DNA of 64,000 nt, taken from assembly GCA_013423325.1 (NCBI GenBank), contig BLJB01000229.1, forward strand, positions 62,001 through 126,000, given 5' to 3'. Under the pieces are notes generated by a model. The model searched no databases and was not told where the DNA came from. It saw only the letters and a list, made by a program, of their open reading frames with translations. The position numbers and the translations under genes are program-made. Of this stretch, positions 1 to 11,934 are shown in pieces (positions within the stretch are counted from its first letter, which is position 1; each line of letters begins with the position of its first letter). Origin of the DNA: Usnea hakonensis. Taxonomy: Eukaryota > Ascomycota > Lecanoromycetes > Lecanorales > Parmeliaceae.

Positions 1-1128
1 ACCGGCTATCCTCAGCCAACCACTGTTCCGGTGCACCCAGCCCAAAGTCAAATTGCCGGCCACGGCGCGCCGTATGTCAACGATAGATTTCCGTACATTC
101 ATGCCGCGCCCTTCACACTAGATCCTCCGATCTTTCCGGCTCAAGGCCTCAGAGAATCTCCCCATCCTCCGAGCGTTCCCCTGGTCCATCAGGAATTCCA
201 CAATGCTGGGGGCCGCCTGTTAGAAGTCAAGGATTCCATGGACAAGAAAGAGAAAAAGATGGAGAGAGAGAAGGAGAAGGAGAAGGAGAAGGAGAAGGAG
301 AAGGACAGAAAGAAGAAAGAGAGTCCTCGGATTATTCCAATCAAACGCAGGTCATTGGAGAGGTACGACTACGCTTCTAGCTCTCCTCCTCTTTCTGAAA
401 GTTCCATGGAATTAAAAAGTGATTATTCATGGACAAAAACCGACGCAACCCCGGACACGGTTATCTCAGGCGAAAGCAGCGAGTATCGCAAAGAGAAGCG
501 ATACCACAAAGATAGCAAGATTAGCATTCCCCAAAGAGACAACATCGAGCAATCGTCGTATGCTCATAAGACAGAGCGGCTACCATATCGTGACCACAGA
601 ATGGAAGAGCACAGCCGTTCTTCTCTATCGCCGACTCGTAGACCAGGAGATGTTCGAGTACCGTCCGAGTGGAGCCATCCAAGAGAGCACCCTGATCTCG
701 ACCCAGAGCGTCATGGTTGGAGTCTACCATCTGGCCACAGCACTCGTTACCGTGATCACAGGCATTACGAAATCGAGCCTGCTATTAGCTTTCCCACTAA
801 TCGTACCTCTCGCCACCGCAGAAGTAGTCTGTCACGAGACCAGCCACCGCATGGTAGAGCTTCGAGCTATGATCGTGATCATTCTCCGACTTACGAATCG
901 AGAGCCATGACCACGACGTATCACCGACCCAGCTTCTATGGCCATGAAGCGGGGGCGGCACTGGAGCGAGATTTACTGGAAATGGAATGGCTTCAACAGA
1001 GAGATGAAGACGAAGCAAGGTCGAAGAGAATAAGGGACATGGAGAGATATGAGAGCGACCGACGTGACGAAAGAATGGGTGATCTCTATACACCTCGACG
1101 ACATCGAGATCCTCGTTACTACGACTAA
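1..1128 (+). CDS. C-terminal part of a charged, low-complexity protein (5' end outside window)
   Basis: The frame is open from the first base of the window to a TAA/TAG-type stop at 1128, so this is the last exon or part of it; no in-frame ATG start is needed because the gene begins upstream. The visible 375 residues are hydrophilic. A Lys/Glu run (encoded by GAGAAG repeats near 262-305) is followed by Ser/Arg/Tyr-rich sequence with many RSS, DRD and HRR triplets and a Glu/Arg-rich end with a short coiled-coil-like segment before the terminal DPRYYD. I see no catalytic domain. The Arg/Ser/Asp composition resembles nuclear RNA-processing or chromatin proteins, but this is composition only and the family is not recognised. 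Confidence 0.75.
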   Translation, partial: TGYPQPTTVPVHPAQSQIAGHGAPYVNDRFPYIHAAPFTLDPPIFPAQGLRESPHPPSVPLVHQEFHNAGGRLLEVKDSMDKKEKKMEREKEKEKEKEKEKDRKKKESPRIIPIKRRSLERYDYASSSPPLSESSMELKSDYSWTKTDATPDTVISGESSEYRKEKRYHKDSKISIPQRDNIEQSSYAHKTERLPYRDHRMEEHSRSSLSPTRRPGDVRVPSEWSHPREHPDLDPERHGWSLPSGHSTRYRDHRHYEIEPAISFPTNRTSRHRRSSLSRDQPPHGRASSYDRDHSPTYESRAMTTTYHRPSFYGHEAGAALERDLLEMEWLQQRDEDEARSKRIRDMERYESDRRDERMGDLYTPRRHRDPRYYD

Positions 1129-2812
1129 GTTAGCACTGCTAAGTCCCGAGCCGTATTCTGCTTGTTCTTACTAGGCAAAGAAGCGGCGCAGAGTAAAGCA
1201 GAAGACCACGAAGAGATGAGATACGACTATCAAATGCAACGTTTTTTTGGGGTGGAGGGGGTGTAGTTGAATATTTAGGGGATAACCCACTAATGTGCCT
1301 CATTAGGGTGTATACCATTAGCAGCGTGATTAAAAGACTTCCTGGAAAAGCCATGACCAATCCCTTCGCAGCAGTCAGTCACTTGGTGATAGCATGCAGA
1401 CTGTAGAATATCACCGCATTAGCGGGGCGTAGAATCTACCTATTTTGTGAGGGCTTAGCCCTGCGCGCCAAGATTCTTTACGCCCCGTACGAGGGTAATG
1501 CAATTGAGAAATTACCTACCTTACCTACCTTACCTTAGGTACCTTAAGGTATCACGAGCAAGGCTATCATCTCTGCAAAATCACGCAACACACGGCTTTA
1601 TAGGCTCCTTGAGGATGCACATGGCGTTCGGGTGACACAAAAGCTGTCCAGAGGGAAAGTGCTGACGCACTCGCGGATCCTCGACGGCGATTATGAAAGA
1701 CTTTTCAATCAGTCTTACCAAGAGGGAATTGAGCACATTAATTATGCGGTCCATTGAACCTTGGACACGTGGCCAATATATGGCGGTGCCAGCCTCGTGC
1801 GTAGTGAGTCTTGCGCGTACCTCGTGTGCTTGGCTATGGGGTTGCTGGTAAACATTTGACGAGGGACGAGCTAAGTGCATGACAAGATCAATAGGACAAT
1901 CTTTCATCTACTCTATCAACATTCAGATAGTTGATTTGCTACATGTCTGCTGTCTCTCCCCACATCTCTCCGTAACAATGTCATTATTTTTCAATTATGT
2001 ATTATCCAATTTCAATGATCTCTAGAGTTTGGAGCCCATGCCAACTCGAAATATATATGCCCGAAGTTCATCTTGGACATTTCATATCGTAATGTCGTCT
2101 ATCTCTGACTGACTGGCGTTAGGCTATGAGATATATCTTACAATAGCTATGTAAGAAAAATAAGATGGATGGATACCTCACTCAGAGGCACGGGAGCAGT
2201 AATGATCCATCTATTGAGTTTCCACTATACTATTTGTCAGAGAATGCCAAGAATCGTGCGCAAACCCTCGACTGGAGCATACCGTAGCGGTGTAAGTGCC
2301 CGGACGGAACTTGGACACCAGCAAGGCTTTCAGCTTTGTCCTATCAATGTACCGATCATGTATGATCTGTTGTCCCGGCATGATGCGGAGACGCTGGCGG
2401 CCGCAAGTGATCTCGGCTTAGAATTATGGCAACTGTGGCAAGGCACACTGAAATGCCTGAAAAAAACTCAAATGATTAATGAAGCTACAAGATGAATCTG
2501 ACGAGGGAGACGTTGATTATGTAGCATCAGCTGGCATGCAACATGTTAGCCTAATGCGCTTGTACTACCTCGTTTTGCGGGTATCGATGGCAGCATGCGC
2601 GAGACGTAATGCAAGGCTGCAATACAAGTCGGGCACCACGCGGCGCAATCTTACAGGAGGATCAGATCGCTGCTAGACCTGTTTGCTTCAGATCATTTTC
2701 TTCGACTGCAGCAACCCGACCTGAGCTGGCATTGCCTTTGCGGATTATATACGATGTTGTGTTCCGCAATTAAGAGGGTTGCAATTTTCAATTCTCTATA
2801 CGGGGCGCCGGG
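1129..2812. other. Intergenic, gene-poor
   Basis: No reading frame here carries a recognisable domain. A frame at 2169-2495 (108 aa) and one on the minus strand at 1581-1907 look random. 1512-1552 holds a TTACC-rich palindromic motif that recurs elsewhere in the window. Confidence 0.5.
1512..1552. repeat. TTACC/GGTA palindromic intergenic motif
   Basis: Repeated CTACCTTAC units run into a near-palindrome built on CCTTAGGTACCTTAAGG. Related motifs occur at 39888-39912, 60165-60194 and 60773-60838, always outside genes. No function is assigned. Confidence 0.5.
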
Positions 2813-4840
2813 ATGCACACCTCCAATTATCTGAAGGAGAAAATTTTCCACCAGTCGAGTCATGCGACAAATCAGCTCCTAGAAAGTAAATTGGAGGCTT
2901 TGTTTCAACGTCCTGGACAAAAATCATTCATCGAGGTACACTACCATCAGGCCGTGCAGCAAAAGTTCCTCACTCCAGGAACTGCTCTGGATAGTAGTCA
3001 ACAAGGTTCCGAGATTTTCTGTGTGTGTCCATCTTCAGTAGACCAGTCTATTTCCAGCTCTTTGAACAGGGATCCTCCACCGACCTACGACAGCTCGCCC
3101 GGCCTGCCACAGCAGGATATTTTATATCTTCATGACATAGAGCGCATCGAAAGGGTCAGCCCTCCCATGGCTGCATTTGGTACATGAGCTGATACTCACA
3201 GGGACGAAGGAAACAAGGCATGTTTTCCGTATATGGTCAGTCGGTCCTCCAAGGCCCCAACCGGGGCCCCGTTTTGATGGACCATTGGCAGCTATATACG
3301 TCAGATCCACTCGTTGAGCCGCTTGTCGGTTACGCAGGAACTTTTCAAGAGGTTCATGATTGACTTCCAAGTGCTCCCCCAATTTTGGGAGTATGTTATA
3401 CTTTTTGGAGCAAAACTTTGCGAGAATGAGATGAGTCCACCCCAGCTGCGGTTTCGAAAGCTCGCAGCAAATAATACCGAGAAGTCGACTCGTTGCTCAG
3501 CTGGTTTTGGTACCGATATTCCCGGCGTGGCCTCCCTCATCACCGCTTGCTAATATATGCAGAATGTGCGTATGGCCTTAGATACGCCGAGTTGAACAAG
3601 CGTGGTGGCAACCAACCCTGGTCGATTCGGCAGACTGCAATTTACCACAAATATACTGCGGCTGATGGATCTTCCAGCTGGGTCATGATTGCAGCTTCCG
3701 AAAGAACCCAATCTACTCTGGATCTTTATGTCAGGAGTTGCACCGACCTTGCATCTCTCAATCCATTTGAGATCCATATTCTCATTTTTGAATCTGCGTT
3801 GGCAAATTGGCGCTCATACATCATTGCTCTAACCGAAAAGATACATCTTCAGGTGCGTAGAGCAGTCTGATGCAGGCTGAAATTTCTCTCTCTGATCAAG
3901 TATAGTCAGACAAAGTACTTGTTGCCTCTCTCGATGGCAAAAACTTAGCTCAACTCCCTGATGTATAGTTCTATTATCTCTCTTCAGCTCCAGTCTTTAT
4001 GGCATTGGACCAGTGCGGAAGTTAACCACAATCCAGATAGAGGAGCGTCAGCTTCTGAAAGATCTTGAAGATCAAATTCTCGATGTCACTCTAGTCCTCG
4101 ATTCAACCAACGACACAATTCTTAGCCTTCTCGAGAATTATCGGCGATTCCGTCAGGATCCATGCGTTTGGGACAAACAAGACAATGACAGTCATTCCGA
4201 CATCGTTGATGATGCTTTCCAAGAAAACCTAAGGGAGGTTTCCTCCAGCAAGAAAAAGGTTCAATCACTACATGCAAAGTTGAAGAGCACCATAGAGTTG
4301 GTAAGCTTGAGGGTCACTTTCTTCCGCTACAGACTCATTTATCGAGAATTAGCTTTCGAGTCTCTTAGATCTTGGGAATGGACACTCTCTCAGGCTAATC
4401 GCCGAAGAAAGCCGTCAAGAAAACCTCACCATGCGCAACCTTACGGAAAAAGGCACGCAGGATGGTGCGGCCGTCAAGGTCTTGACCACGATAACACTAA
4501 TCTATCTGCCCGCGACTGTTGTATCAGTCAGTCATCCAGAAATCTGTACTCATAATCTTTGCTTACGCTCAATTAGAACTTCTTCTCAACGCAGTTTGTG
4601 ACCCAGAAGCAAGTTGGAAACAGCAGCCATGTTGTCGTGCTTTCGAACGCGTGGCTTTTCGCTGCTATATCTTTACCACTGACGCTAGGTACTCTTGTAC
4701 TGTGGTGGGCTTGGGTACGCTACCAAGTACGTCCAGCGCGCTCTATCGGCAAGTCTGTGGCTTTGCAAGCGCTAGTAGCGTCGGGCCTGAAGATGAGACG
4801 CTCTCGTGCAGACCTGCGCAAAAATTTGTCTGAGCCCTAA
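2813..4840 (+). pseudogene. CorA-like two-TM fungal membrane protein gene, probably decayed
   Basis: Pieces of the fungal CorA-like transporter-domain family lie in order. The N-terminal region starts at ATG 2813. A middle block has FRIWSVG, DGPLAAIYVRS and LFKRFMIDFQVLPQFWEYV, then CAYGLRYAELN and PWSIRQTAIYH. The C-terminus has a coiled coil (IEERQLLKDLEDQILD), MRNLTEKGTQDGAAVKVLT, a first membrane helix ending LIYLPATVV and a second, WLFAAISLPLTLGTLVLWWA, with a basic tail to TAA 4840. Good GT-AG introns are at 3510-3562, 3853-3905, 4301-4352 and 4521-4576. The frame cannot be closed around 3300-3315 (one-base shift, no splice sites) or near 3966 (in-frame TAG, then another frame). These proteins lack the GMN motif of true Mg2+ channels and are often of unknown, possibly incompatibility-related, role. 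Sequencing errors remain possible. Confidence 0.6.
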
Positions 4841-5610
4841 GAAACGAAGTACCAAGTCCTTAACGAGCTGTGTCCGGTTAGACAGGTGCGTGGACAAAGC
4901 TTTGGGGCTGTGGAGGTCCATTTTACTGCGCAAAGAAATCCTCGTCTGTAAAGGATTTGAATGGAGCTCGGAATCTTTTCTAAGTTGTGATAGGAGAAAA
5001 GGCAAACAAGGCGTTCGAATCCTGAGTTTGCCTCGTCCGTAACTGTCCAATCATCTGCTGCCCGATCCTTGCTCGTGGGGGCCATGCACTGAGTCAATCA
5101 TATCGCTCCGAATATAATGAATTGTGCACACATTGATACCTAACTGCGCCCAAGCATGTGTGGGACAAGGCTTGAGATTCTGCTCCGATTGCACTGCCTC
5201 GTTCCGGTCATCATGAGGCTCTTGGTCCTATACGTACATCATCCCCAGAGAACTCACCATTTCAGTCACTCAGACATCGCCCGCCATTCGTCTTCGAATA
5301 TTCTTCTCGAGCACTTTGAGCAAGAGTACATCCAGATAATGCCATAATGCCTAGATCACGAATTGACAGCTTTGTCCAAAACCTGCACACGCCTAAAATT
5401 CGGGCATTCGTTTAGGCATACTTTCACGTCGGATGAAACGTACGGATAAGACTCAGGCAACGCCTCACGAGGACAAAAGTACGCAGAAGACAAAAACTTT
5501 TAAATTTCATACGCTGATAGTCTGAGTGCGATGAAGGACGAAAGATCTCATCGCTTTCGAATCAAAGTCGCACAGGATCACCCACGCTGAGACTGACAAG
5601 TCAACCCGCC
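4841..5610. other. Intergenic spacer
   Basis: No supported gene. It holds the 3' flank of the CorA-like remnant and the promoter of the kinase gene. A GTTCGAATCC string near 5014 resembles a tRNA B box but no cloverleaf can be folded around it. Confidence 0.5.
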
Positions 5611-8070
5611 ATGGACAGCAGCAGCACTGAGCACGATACGCCCCCAGATGCTCCTATCATCATAGTCACAGAAAGTACCCAAGAGACCCCTGGATCGACC
5701 GAGCAGACGCCGGAGCCTGCAACAAACTACCAGGTCCATGAGAAGGCCCAGGAACCGCCATCGCCACGCCAGGAGAGTCCTGTCGTAGAATCCTCTATTC
5801 GGAAAATAGTCCCTTACACGCTCCGGATTACCCTCGAAGGCACCCAGGATTCCGAATTAGTAAAAGACTTGTCTGTGCTTCTCCACGAATCGGAAAGCTA
5901 CCAAGAAATCGAAAAGGTAGCAAAGAGGCATGCGACTGCCTTGTTTGCACACACTATTGGCGAAAGAGAATTGAAGGTTTCATATGGGAGCTGTTCGATC
6001 GCCAGTAACAACAGAACCAAATTTCGTCTTCCTCTACGCTCTCAAGAAGATTGGACTGTGCTTTACAACTCAGTCGACGAACATTCGAAGTTGCATACCC
6101 ATGAACGACTCCAACTCTACATCTCGCGGCATTATCTAGCTTGCCAAGACCATCCAACGGATGGAAATTCTTTTGCAGAGCTCAAATGTTTAGAAATTGA
6201 CGACCTAATGAAAAAGTACATCCCTCATAACATCCTGGAAACTGTCATCTCAGACCAGACAGTTTACTGGATTATCAAAGAAGATCCTCCGAAGAGCGTG
6301 GCACAGGACGAACAAGACGCTTTCATAAGACGAGTACAAACAGAAGGTCGCATCCTCTTAGCTATGTGCGTTCACGCGCAATTAGGCACGGACTGCCTAA
6401 AGAAGCTTCTAGACAGAGGCTGGAAAGACAGGGGCTGGAAAGACTCGAGTCTCCCTCCGCTGGACGATAAGTTCCATTGTCATTACCAACACAGACAAAA
6501 TTACAGAAGACTCTGTAAACAACAAGGCAGCTTCCGCGCAGCGCACTTCGTTCAAGGCGAACACAAAACACTCGATCCTCATACTGTCGTACCGCTCCGC
6601 TTCTGTTCAATAGCTCATGGCAACGAGGACCTTGACCGTGAGATTGCTGAGGTATACGGTAACAAATCGCAGGCTTCACCTAGGGAAGAGGATACGAGCA
6701 AAAAAGATGCGTGGCGGGGTTCCGGAGCAAATAGTAATGTCTATTGTGTGAAAGTGGATCCTAACCATCATAGGCTTTCAAGGGTGTGTAAGATCCCTGA
6801 TGTTGGTCGACTCGGACTAAAATCATAATAGGACTTGGATGCTTGCTTTGCTCTCAAAGAATATAAAGACAAACCAAACGTAGCTAATAAGAACTTTGAC
6901 CGTGAGCTCGCCATCTTGAAAGAGCTTCATCGATACCCCCATCCCCATATTGTCATGCACCTGGCAACTTGGATACAAGAAGAACGATACTTCATACTGT
7001 TTCCGTACGCACAATGTAACCTGCGCCAATACATGGAGCAGACCAAGTTTGACAAAAGCAACGCCCTATGGCTCTTGGCTCAATTTCATGGTCTAGCAGG
7101 GGCAGTCAAACGAATTCACGACCTCTCGGGCGAAAAGGTACCAACCTCCAATCTAGGTCTCACGACTCCCACTCCCGAAGTGCGAAAAACTGCATGGCAT
7201 CACGATCTCAAGCCTGAAAACATTCTCTTCTTCAAGGATAGCTCCTGTGGCTGGGGAGTGCTTCGCATTGCGGATTGGGGGTCCGGAAAAGTGAACATAT
7301 ATCGCACTCACAGCTACCATACACACTCTCCAATAACGACTCTTACTTACGAATCACCGGACTTCACTCGTCACGGAGAAACATCACGGCCTCATGATTT
7401 ATGGTCACTGGGCTGTGTCTTCCTTGAGGTTCTCATTTGGGCGGTCTTTGGTTCTATGGACGTAGAAATCTTCTCGAATCAGAGGAACAACAAGCGTGAT
7501 GTTTCCGAAACTGACAGTATGAAAGACGATGCTTTCTGGCAAAAGAATGGGGATAAATATGTCCTCCGGGATACTGTCGTTGCTCAGCTTCAATGCTTGG
7601 ACGAAGCTCTCTCGGAGCCAGGCGCGCCACCTTTCAAAGGTGGTCTTAAGTGTGTGAGACGAATGCTCGAAACTGAAAACGAAAAGAGAATCAAAGCTCC
7701 TGACCTTAGCGAGTTATTGGATCAAATCTATGAGGCCGAGTTGAAGAACAATGCCAAAATCCGACCATCTCTGATTCAAACGAACCATTACCCCCCTGAT
7801 GGGACGGCTTATGAACATTCTCCAGTGTCGGGCAGAGATATTGACCCTGCCTTTGCGGATCATTTCAATCTCTCCCCTAGCGACATGTCTCCACATACAA
7901 CCCGAAGTCAACATAGCCGAAACAGCTCTGCCAGTGAGCTGATACCCTCGAATGCTACCCGGTCTCGGCAGTCGTCAAACGCCTCAACTCATTCGAATCT
8001 GAGCTTGCGTAATAGGAGAGGCAGCCATTCGAGTGGCAATCCGCCCGAGTCCTCTAGCGAGGGTCCATGA
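5611..8070 (+). CDS. Atypical serine/threonine protein kinase with long N-terminal region
   Basis: Two exons, 5611-6783 and 6832-8070, joined over a 48 nt intron (GTGTGT...AATAG), give 803 aa. Residues 1-90 are Pro/Ser/Glu-rich and probably disordered; 90-350 form a fungus-type region of unknown function. The kinase domain starts at about 365 with the glycine loop GSGANSNVYCVKV; the intron falls between this loop and the ATP lysine (FALKEY, K400). The catalytic loop reads HHDLKPEN (D516) in place of HRDLKPEN, the metal site is DWG (D539) in place of DFG, and YESPDF replaces the APE motif. All three key residues are kept, so activity is plausible. The last 90 residues are Ser-rich. Lineage-specific fungal kinases of this type often lie in accessory neighbourhoods, as here beside a CorA-like remnant. 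The substrate is unknown. Confidence 0.85.
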
Positions 8071-8730
8071 TTCTTGTGTCGATTGAGATCCAAACGAGAC
8101 CGTTTCTTTCACGTTCTACACTACCAGAATCTCAATATATTTTACGAAGCCGGCGTCCGTATTAATGATAGCAACGCTAGAAACCCTTTCTCATGAATCA
8201 CATTGATGTCCCTATCTATAACCATGACCCATATGTAGACCGATCCCTCCCTTACGCATTGTCGCATCAAAATTGTCCACCCGCCTTGACTCTTGCAGGA
8301 TTTCCATCTTTCTCGATTCTTCCCATCAATCCTCGTGAGGTGTCTCAGGTAGAAAGACCGTCTGGTTCGATAGGCTTTTGAAGAATAGTGGTCCACTTAT
8401 GATGATCATATCGTGATCTGACCTTGAGCTGGTTGGGATCAACATCACGATAACCGTTAGGGTTAGGGCTGCGATTGCATCATTTTAGCGTCCTCGAAGC
8501 ATGCACATTGCTTCCGACATCGACAATTGCCATTTCCTTTCTCGAAAGATCACCCTTGACAGAAGACTTATTCAGCTTCTAAGTGATTACTCAGTGGACG
8601 AACTGATTTTAACATCCTCCATCGGTAGACTGTACTGACTAGAAGACCGCAGCCTATTGATCTAACACATTAGCCTGCGAATTGGAGTCTTCTGCGCGGC
8701 CAACGAATACCTTCATATACCTCTTTCAAC
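8071..8730. other. Intergenic spacer
   Basis: Terminator region of the kinase gene and promoter of the cystathionine beta-lyase gene. Contains two TTAGGG units at 8457-8468, too few to call a telomeric repeat. No gene seen. Confidence 0.5.
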
Positions 8731-10257
8731 ATGTCAGACTTCGCGCCAGACCCGCCGGGCGGAGACCCTGCGAAAGCATCTGCGCCATCAGTTAAAAATC
8801 TAGGGAAGGCTTTCTCACGGACAGACTTAGACGGACATGATTTACCACCATCGCCAGCGCCTTCGAGCCCACGAAATGGTAAAAGATATGCTATAGCGAC
8901 GGAATTGGTTTACACCGAGGGGACAGACCAATATAATGCCAGTAGTACACCCATATACCAGGTATGACAACCTTGAACTGCGGCGTTCTATAGAACAAAT
9001 GCCTCGGGCTTCTCCATCTCATCGACTAAGCTTACATGCTGATTATTATTGTGACTCAGTCTGCAACATTCAAGCAAACGTCTGCTGGCGGTGAGGGCGC
9101 TGAATATGACTACACGCGGTCCGGCAATCCAACCCGAACACATCTCGAAAGGCATCTGGCCAAGATCATGCGCGCCGAGCGCGCTCTTGTTGTCTCTTCG
9201 GGCATGGGTGCTCTGGACGTCATCACGAGATTGTTACGGCCGGGAGATGAGGTGGTGACTGGTGACGACTTATATGGAGGAACCAACCGATTGCTGAAAT
9301 ACCTTGCCACTAACGGCGGGATAATCGTCCACCACGTCGATACTACGAAGCCGGAGTCGGTCAAGCTTGTCGCTGGGCCCAAGACTGCCATGGTACTCCT
9401 TGAGACTCCTACAAATCCTTTGATTAAAATTGTCGATATCCCCACACTAGCAAAGATTGCCCACGACGCCAACCCCGAGGCTCTGGTGGCGGTTGATAAC
9501 ACCATGCTTTCTCCTTTACTTCAGAACCCGCTTGAATTAGGAGCCGATATTGTCTACGAAAGCGGAACAAAATATCTCTCCGGTCATCACGATTTGATGG
9601 CAGGCGTTTTGGCCGTCAATAGTAGCGCCGTTGGTGATAAGCTCTATTTCACAATCAATGCGTCAGGGTGCGGTCTGGCGCCGTTTGATTCATGGCTCCT
9701 CATGCGTGGAATCAAGACACTAAAAGTCCGATTGGAACAACAACAGTCCAATGCACAAAGGATAGCAGAATTTTTGGAAGCTCACGGCTTTAGAGTGAGA
9801 TACCCCGGGCTCAAATCACATCCCCAATACGAGCTTCACAACTCCATGGCACGAGGCGCAGGTGCAGTTCTATCCTTCGAAACCGGTAGTATCCAAGTCA
9901 GCGAGCGGATCGTTGAAGCGGCGAAATTATGGGCAATAAGTGTCAGCTTCGGATGCGTGAACAGCTTGATTAGCATGCCTTGTCGTATGAGTCATGCAAG
10001 TATCGACGCAAAAACGAGGAAAGAGAGGGCCTTGCCGGAGGATATCATCAGGCTGTGTGTTGGGATTGAGGATGCTGATGATCTTATTGACGATCTGAGC
10101 AGAGCTGTAAGTACTAGTCCCTATGAGATGGCCGGACCTTGCTAATGCCACCAAGCTCGTCCTAGCAGGCGCCGTAAACCTCACCCCGGAGGGTTTTCAT
10201 GCAGCTGAAAAGGGGTCTACTACCAAGCTTGATACCCAGTCTAATAATATATTTTAG
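8731..10257 (+). CDS. STR3: Cystathionine beta-lyase
   Basis: Three exons, 8731-8961, 9060-10106 and 10156-10257 (introns 98 and 49 nt), encode 459 aa, normal for the fungal enzyme. It cleaves cystathionine to homocysteine, pyruvate and ammonia in methionine synthesis. The fold-type I PLP core is complete: YDYTRSGNPTR, SSGMGALD, LLETPTNPL, VAVDNT and the PLP-lysine segment SGTKYLSGH (K248). The substrate-binding C-terminal part contains SFGCVNSLI, where beta-lyases and cystathionine gamma-synthases carry their specificity residues. Beta-lyase is preferred over gamma-synthase because of overall similarity to the fungal beta-lyase group. The first 75 residues form a Pro/Ser-rich leader. The last exon restores the usual AGAVNLTPEGF ending; reading through the second intron would stop early. 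Start at ATG 8731. Confidence 0.93.
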
Positions 10258-10562
10258 ACCAAAAAAGTATTTAGAGCATTTTATTGGGAGGGCTGGACAT
10301 ATATCGTCTAGACGAAGATCTGAAACTGCGAAGATATCTACCAATATTATAAAACGAGCAAGCACTTGTTGCTGAAACTGAAAGCGCTGCTCGCGTGCCA
10401 TTTTACCAAATGCAGCTAGCTCGGTATTTCATGACTAAGGAATTCTAGGGTAATCTTGCTATCGCACAGAAAAATTAACAATACGATTGTATCTCAGTCA
10501 GCATCAAAATTGAAAATGTCCGCCATGGATTTCAAGTCTGTCTCCCCGGGGTATTGCAGAGT

Positions 10563-11572
10563 ATGACGCGTGAGTTGGATGGAAATGGTCTTGCGAGACC
10601 GATTGGAGAGAAGACTGCTCCACCAAACATCATCCTGGCTAGACCACCACAACCAGCTCCAATAGCAGCGAAACCTCTTCCAACCCACAATTGGAACACA
10701 GACCATCTGCCTTGGCGCATTACAACTGACTTGACGGCCGCGACCTGCGCCTCGGGCCTTGTCACACCTTTAATCACGATAATAGACCGGTATAGCGACC
10801 TTCCCCCTCCTTTGGTCCTCCATTACCGACTACGGCAAACGCCTCTCTGACCCCTCTACACAGTGCGATAATCGAAAATGCTTCGAACCGCTCCACCCTC
10901 CAAACCTCCATCCGCACCTCACTCCACTCCCTCCTCATCCGGCCCCACAAATTCCTCACCTCGAAACCAGCCCTCCTAATCTCAACCGTCTACTTCAGCA
11001 CCTACGCCACAGCCAACACCGTCGACACCATCAGCAGCACACTCTCAAACACCCCCGCCAAAACCGTCACTGCCGGCCCTGCGAAGTTCCTCGCCACCAC
11101 AAGCGTCAACATGTCCCTCAGCCTCTACAAAGACAGCCAATTCGCCCGCATGTTCGGCCCCCCACCGGGCATCGCAGGCACAGTGACGAAAACCGTCCCC
11201 AAAGCCAGCTACGCGCTCTTCATGATGCGCGATTCCCTCACCGTCTTCGCCTCCTTCAACCTCCCCCCGCTGATCGCGCCCTCGCTGCCGATATCGGAGC
11301 AGCTGGAAAAATCGGTCAGCAGGGCCAGCGTGGCGCAGTTTTTGGCCCCGGCGGGGATACAATTGTTTAGCACGCCGTTGCATCTGTGGGGGTTGGATCT
11401 GTATAATCGGCCTGGGGAAGGTGTGTCGTGGCGGGCGAGGGTGAAGAAGGTGGCGCGGGATTGGGCGGGGAGTAGTTTGGCGCGGATGGCGCGGATTGTG
11501 CCGGCGTTTGGGGTGGGGGGGGTGGTTAATAGCGGGGTGAGGAGGAGGATGATGGGGGTGCGGGAGGGTTGA
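10563..11572 (+). CDS. Conserved fungal membrane protein of unknown function (probably mitochondrial)
   Basis: Two exons, 10563-10789 and 10864-11572 (74 nt intron GTATAG...CACAG), give 311 aa. The N-terminus is Pro-rich; then come the segment WRITTDLTAATCASGLVTPLITIIDR, two further hydrophobic stretches (residues about 125-190) and a C-terminal part with STPLHLWGLDLYNR and RIVPAFGVGGVVN. I recognise the protein as a widely conserved uncharacterised fungal family; its short helices with charged loops recall mitochondrial carrier-like proteins, but carrier signature repeats are absent. ATG 10563 is the first in-frame start. An upstream ATG at 10516 has a plausible beginning (MSAMDFKSVSPG) but is in another frame with no usable intron, so the true N-terminus is uncertain. 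Base use shifts from C-rich to G-rich along the second exon. Confidence 0.75.
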
Positions 11573-11934
11573 GGGGGGTGGGGTGGTGAGTTGATGGTTG
11601 CGTTTGGCGAGATGCGTGGCATAATTTTAGACTTGGATATAGCATGGCGTTTGGCATATCGATGGCATGGCATGGCATGAGGTATACACTCCACTCTGAG
11701 CGATGAAAGTCGATGTATGAAACGCGCAACATGGGATCTCTCATGGAAATTTTATTGGTTCTATTTTACACTTGTGTCATCTAGCCGCCTCAAAACGCCA
11801 TTTCCCCCCTCCAAGCTTCCCAAGCACGGCTCGTGGTATCATCCAACTATCGAAACCATTCCCCTCTCATATCCATCCATGCATCCCCATCCCAAACTCC
11901 GCTTTTCAAATGCCAAATGTAATCCTGTCCTCTC

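Noticed and set aside
5009..5030. tRNA B-box-like GTTCGAATCC
   Set aside because: No T-stem pairing, no A box at a suitable distance, and no T-run terminator.
8457..8468. Two TTAGGG units (interstitial telomere-like)
   Set aside because: Only two copies; expected by chance in 64 kb and no other telomeric signal nearby.
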